Positions 59,475 to 64,000 of a DNA stretch of 64,000 bases are shown here, piece by piece. The position numbers and the translations under genes are program-made. Source of the DNA: Cloeon dipterum (Eukaryota; Arthropoda; Insecta; Ephemeroptera; Baetidae). Below the pieces are notes generated by a model that had not been told where the DNA came from, made no database searches, and saw only the letters and a program-made list of their open reading frames with translations. The DNA is taken from contig NC_088787.1 of NCBI RefSeq assembly GCF_949628265.1, positions 37,250,844 through 37,314,843 on the forward strand, given 5' to 3'. Numbering within the stretch: the stretch's first letter is position 1; each line of letters opens with the position of its first letter.

Positions 59475-62400
59475 CTTAATATTTTATTATAAAATGAAAT
59501 GTTATATGTTAATACTAAATGTGATATTAAAATATGAATCTGCTTTTAAAACAAAATGTAATGTGTGAATACTAAATATAATATTCTAATATGTATTTGC
59601 TATTAAATGAAATGTTATAATAAATGTACAATAGAACATTTTAAAATGCTTTTAAATGAAATGTTATATGTAAATGTTCAATGTAACCTTTTAAAATGCT
59701 TTTAAATGAAATGTTATGTGTAAATACTTAATGTTACCTAATAAAATGAAATGTTATATGTGAATATTAAATGTTATGGTATAATATGTACTTGCTTTTT
59801 AATAAAATGTAATATGTAAATGTATAATGTAACATTATAAAATGCTTTTAAATGAAATGTTATATGTAAATACCTTATGTTACATTATAAAATGAAATGT
59901 TATATGTGAATACTAAATGTAATATTCTAATATGTATTTGCTTTTAAATAAAATGCAAAGGATAAATGTACAGTGTAATATTATAATATGCTTTTAAGTG
60001 AAATGTTATATGTAAATACTAAATGTAATATTCTAATATGTATTTGCATTTAAATAAAATGTTATAATAAATGTACAATGTAACATTTAAAAATGCTTTT
60101 AATTAAAATGTTATATATAAATAATCAATGTAACCTTTTAAAATGCTTTTAAATGAAGTGTTATGTGTAAATACTTTAAGTTACCTAATAAAATGAAATG
60201 TTATATGTAAATAATAAATGTAATATTCTAGTATGTAATTGCTATGAAATAAAATGTAAAAATAAACGTACAATGTATCATTTTAAAATGTTTTTAAATG
60301 AAATGTTATATTTAAATACTAAATGTAATGTGTTCATATGTACTTGCTTTTAAATAAAACGTTATATGTAAAATTACAATGTAACATTATAAAATGCTTT
60401 AAAATGAAATGTTATATGTAAATACTTAATGTAATGTTATAATATGTACATGCTTTAAAATAAAACGTATTATGTAAAATTACAATGTAACATTATAAAA
60501 TGCTTTAAAACGAAATGTTATGTGTAAATACCTAATGTTAAATTATAAAATGAAATGTTATATGTTAATACTAAATGTGATATTAAAATATGAATCTGCT
60601 TTTTAAACAAAATGTAATATGTGAATACTAAATGTAACATTTTAATGTGATTGCTTTTAAATAAAATGTAATATGTAAATGTTCAATGTAACCTTTTAAA
60701 ATGCTTTTTAATGAAATGTTATATGTAAATACTAAATGTTATATTTTAATATGTGTTTGCTTTTAAATAAAATGTTTTATGTAAATGTACAATGTAACCT
60801 TTAAAAATGCTTTTAAATGAAATGTTATGTGTAAATACTTAATGTTACCTAATAAAATGAAATGTTATATGTGAATATTAAATGTAATGTTATAATATGT
60901 ACTTGCTTCATAATAAAATGTAATATGTAAATGTATGATGTAACATTATAAAATGCTTTTAAATGAAATGTTATGTGTAAATACCTTATGTTACATTATA
61001 AAATGAAATGTTATATGTGAATACTAAATGTAATATTCTAATATGTATTTGCTTTTAAATAAAATGTAAAGTATGAATGTACATTGTAATATTATAAAAT
61101 GCTTTTAAATGAAATGTAATATGTAAATGTTCAATGTAACCTTTTAAAATGCTTTTAAATGAAATGTTATGTGTAAATACCTTATGTAACATTATAAAAT
61201 AAAATATTATATGAGAATACTAAATATGATTTTATTTATTGAATCTGCTTTTGAAACAAAATGTAAAAAGTAAATACAAAATGTAATATTTTAATATGTA
61301 ATTGTTATTAAATAAAATGTAAAGTATAAATGTACAGTGTAATAATATAATATGCTTTTAAGTGAAATGTTCTATGTAAATACTAAATGTAATATTCTAA
61401 TATGTATTTGCTATTAAATAAAATGTTATAATAAATGTACAATGTAACATTTAAAAATGCTTTTAATTAAAATGTTATATATAAATAATCAATGTAACCT
61501 TTTAAAATGCTTTTAAATGAAGTGTTATGTGTAAATACTTTAAGTTACCTAATAAAATGAAATGTTATATGTAAAAAATAAATGTAATATTCTAGTATGT
61601 ATTTGATATTAAATAAAATGTAAAAATAAACGTAATATGTAACATTTTAAAATGTTTTTAAATGAAATGTTATATTTAAATACTAAATGTAATGTGTTCA
61701 TATGTACTTGCTTTTAAATAAAACGTTATATGTAAAATTACAATGTAACATTATAAAATGCTTTAAAATGAAATGTTATATGTAAATACTTAATGTAATG
61801 TTATAATATGTACATGCTTTAAAATAAAACGTATTATGTAAAATTACAATGTAACATTATAAAATGCTTTAAAACGAAATGTTATGTGTAAATACCTAAT
61901 GTTAAATTATAAAATGAAATGTTATATGTTAATACTAAATGTGATATTAAAATATGAATCTGCTTTTTAAACAAAATGTAATATGTGAATACTAAATGTA
62001 ACATTTTAATGTGATTGCTTTTAAATAAAATGTAATATGTAAATGTTCAATGTAACCTTTTAAAATGCTTTTTAATGAAATGTTATATGTAAATACTAAA
62101 TGTTATATTTTAATATGTGTTTGCTTTTAAATAAAATGTTTTATGTAAATGTACAATGTAACCTTTAAAAATGCTTTTAAATGAAATGTTATGTGTAAAT
62201 ACTTAATGTTACCTAATAAAATGAAATGTTATATGTGAATATTAAATGTAATGTTATAATATGTACTTGCTTCATAATAAAATGTAATATGTAAATGTAT
62301 GATGTAACATTATAAAATGCTTTTAAATGAAATGTTATGTGTAAATACCTTATGTTACATTATAAAATGAAATGTTATATGTGAATACTAAATGTAATAT

Positions 62401-63677
62401 TCTAATATGTATTTGCTTTTAAATAAAATGTAAAGTATGAATGTACATTGTAATATTATAAAATGCTTTTAAATGAAATGTAATATGTAAATGTTCAATG
62501 TAACCTTTTAAAATGCTTTTAAATGAAATGTTATGTGTAAATACCTTATGTAACATTATAAAATAAAATATTATATGAGAATACTAAATATGATTTTATT
62601 TATTGAATCTGCTTTTGAAACAAAATGTAAAAAGTAAATACAAAATGTAATATTTTAATATGTAATTGTTATTAAATAAAATGTAAAGTATAAATGTACA
62701 GTGTAATAATATAATATGCTTTTAAGTGAAATGTTCTATGTAAATACTAAATGTAATATTCTAATATGTATTTGCTATTAAATAAAATGTTATAATAAAT
62801 GTACAATGTAACATTTAAAAATGCTTTTAATTAAAATGTTATATATAAATAATCAATGTAACCTTTTAAAATGCTTTTAAATGAAGTGTTATGTGTAAAT
62901 ACTTTAAGTTACCTAATAAAATGAAATGTTATATGTAAAAAATAAATGTAATATTCTAGTATGTATTTGATATTAAATAAAATGTAAAAATAAACGTAAT
63001 ATGTAACATTTTAAAATGTTTTTAAATGAAATGTTATATTTAAATACTAAATGTAATGTGTTCATATGTACTTGCTTTTAAATAAAACGTTATATGTAAA
63101 ATTACAATGTAACATTATAAAATGCTTTAAAATGAAATGTTATATGTAAATACTTAATGTAATGTTATAATATGTACATGCTTTAAAATAAAACGTATTA
63201 TGTAAAATTACAATGTAACATTATAAAATGCTTTAAAACGAAATGTTATGTGTAAATACCTAATGTTAAATTATAAAATGAAATGTTATATGTTAATACT
63301 AAATGTGATATTAAAATATGAATCTGCTTTTTAAACAAAATGTAATATGTGAATACTAAATGTAACATTTTAATGTGTTTGCTTTTAAATAAAATGTAAT
63401 ATGTAAATGTTCAATGTAACCTTTTAAAATGCTTTTTAATGAAATGTTATATGTAAATACTAAATGTTATATTTTAATATGTGTTTGCTTTTAAATAAAA
63501 TGTTTTATGTAAATGTACAATGTAACCTTTAAAAATGCTTTTAAATGAAATGTTATGTGTAAATACTTAATGTTACCTAATAATATGAAATGTTATATGT
63601 GAATATTAAATGTAATGTTATAATATGTACTTGCTTCATAATAAAATGTAATATGTAAATGTATGATGTAACATTAT
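59475..63677 (+). repeat. AT-rich satellite, right arm, third segment
   Basis: Continuation of the same array. Two consecutive 1364-bp higher-order units (60466-61829 and 61830-63193) look identical or nearly so over the stretches compared, and a third starts at 63194. Ends sharply at ACATTAT (63677). Confidence 0.92.
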
Positions 63678-64000
63678 GGCGGCTCTGACTTTCTTTGCAA
63701 TGTGTTTCGAGAAGGAGATTCCTGACGACTGAAAAACTACTCCCAAATACGTGAACTCTGAAACAAATTCAATCGGCTCATTTTTAACAATTAGAGTGTC
63801 AGATTTGGCCAGCCGCCCCCGCCCTTTATTGCGGAACTTCATTATTTTACACTTGTCGAAATTGAGCTCAAGATCCCTGAAAGCAAGATAATCAATCAGC
63901 AATTCTAAGGAACGCCTGATATCGTCAAGGGAGCTTGATAAGAGCACCATATCGTCCGCGTAAAGAATAATTTTGACTTCTGGAAAATCAACAAAAATCG
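63678..64000 (-). CDS. Non-LTR reverse transcriptase fragment, cut by the window edge
   Basis: The minus-strand frame is open from the window end. It contains ILYADDMVLLS (catalytic Asp pair, about 63945-63975), ELNFDKCKIMKF and FTYLGVVFQSSG, the order after motif C of a LINE reverse transcriptase. It differs from the LINE at 21575-24323. The reading frame runs into AT-rich satellite at 63678, so its 3' part is missing. The start lies outside the window. Confidence 0.85.

Overview
The window reads as a repeat-rich, probably heterochromatic stretch of an insect (at least arthropod) genome. The evidence is a gypsy/errantivirus-type LTR element with an env remnant, a complete Polinton/Maverick, non-LTR reverse transcriptases, TIR DNA transposons and two unrelated satellite families. 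I see no ordinary host gene, no rRNA or tRNA gene and no CRISPR array. The species cannot be named from this sequence.

Layout. 1-9364 is a 72-bp satellite with higher-order structure. It is interrupted by a 4.56-kb TIR element (9365-13926) and resumes at 13927-14189. Two inverted copies of a 2.1-kb TIR element follow (14190-16315 and 16482-18653). From 16316 to 63677 the background is an AT-rich satellite of roughly 50/105-bp units that changes orientation near 21511. Four insertions sit in this background: the second 2.1-kb TIR element, a 5'-truncated non-LTR element (21575-24323), a full Polinton (25806-47313, 6-bp target duplication AACGTA) and an errantivirus-like element (49758-59474, 4-bp duplication CTTA). 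The right edge (63678-64000) is part of another reverse transcriptase.

The Polinton is the most interesting part. It has the morphogenesis set (hexon-like major capsid protein, penton-type minor capsid protein, adenovirus-type cysteine protease, packaging ATPase), a D,D35E integrase and a protein-primed family B DNA polymerase. The structural genes, integrase and ATPase form a minus-strand block (34.5-40.6 kb), and the polymerase runs the other way. Unusual cargo surrounds this core. There is a ten-exon gene for a mucin-like type I membrane glycoprotein (27909-32796, minus), and an eight-exon gene for a protein with a degenerate BIR-like segment and a RING finger (40676-42400, plus). A tiny basic protein carries three repeated GAG motifs that look like protease sites. 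Genes at both ends share a PC4-like repeated module. The TIRs contain G-rich minisatellites. Splice sites for both multi-exon genes were read by eye, and every exon phase closes. Two core genes are split by frame breaks: the polymerase at an A7 slippery heptamer, and the major capsid gene at a point with no slippery site.

The errantivirus has 1136-bp LTRs that differ at only about seven positions, a Gag, and a canonical GGGAAAC frameshift site at the Gag/Pol boundary. It has lost the integrase catalytic core and much of env, so it is defective although young.
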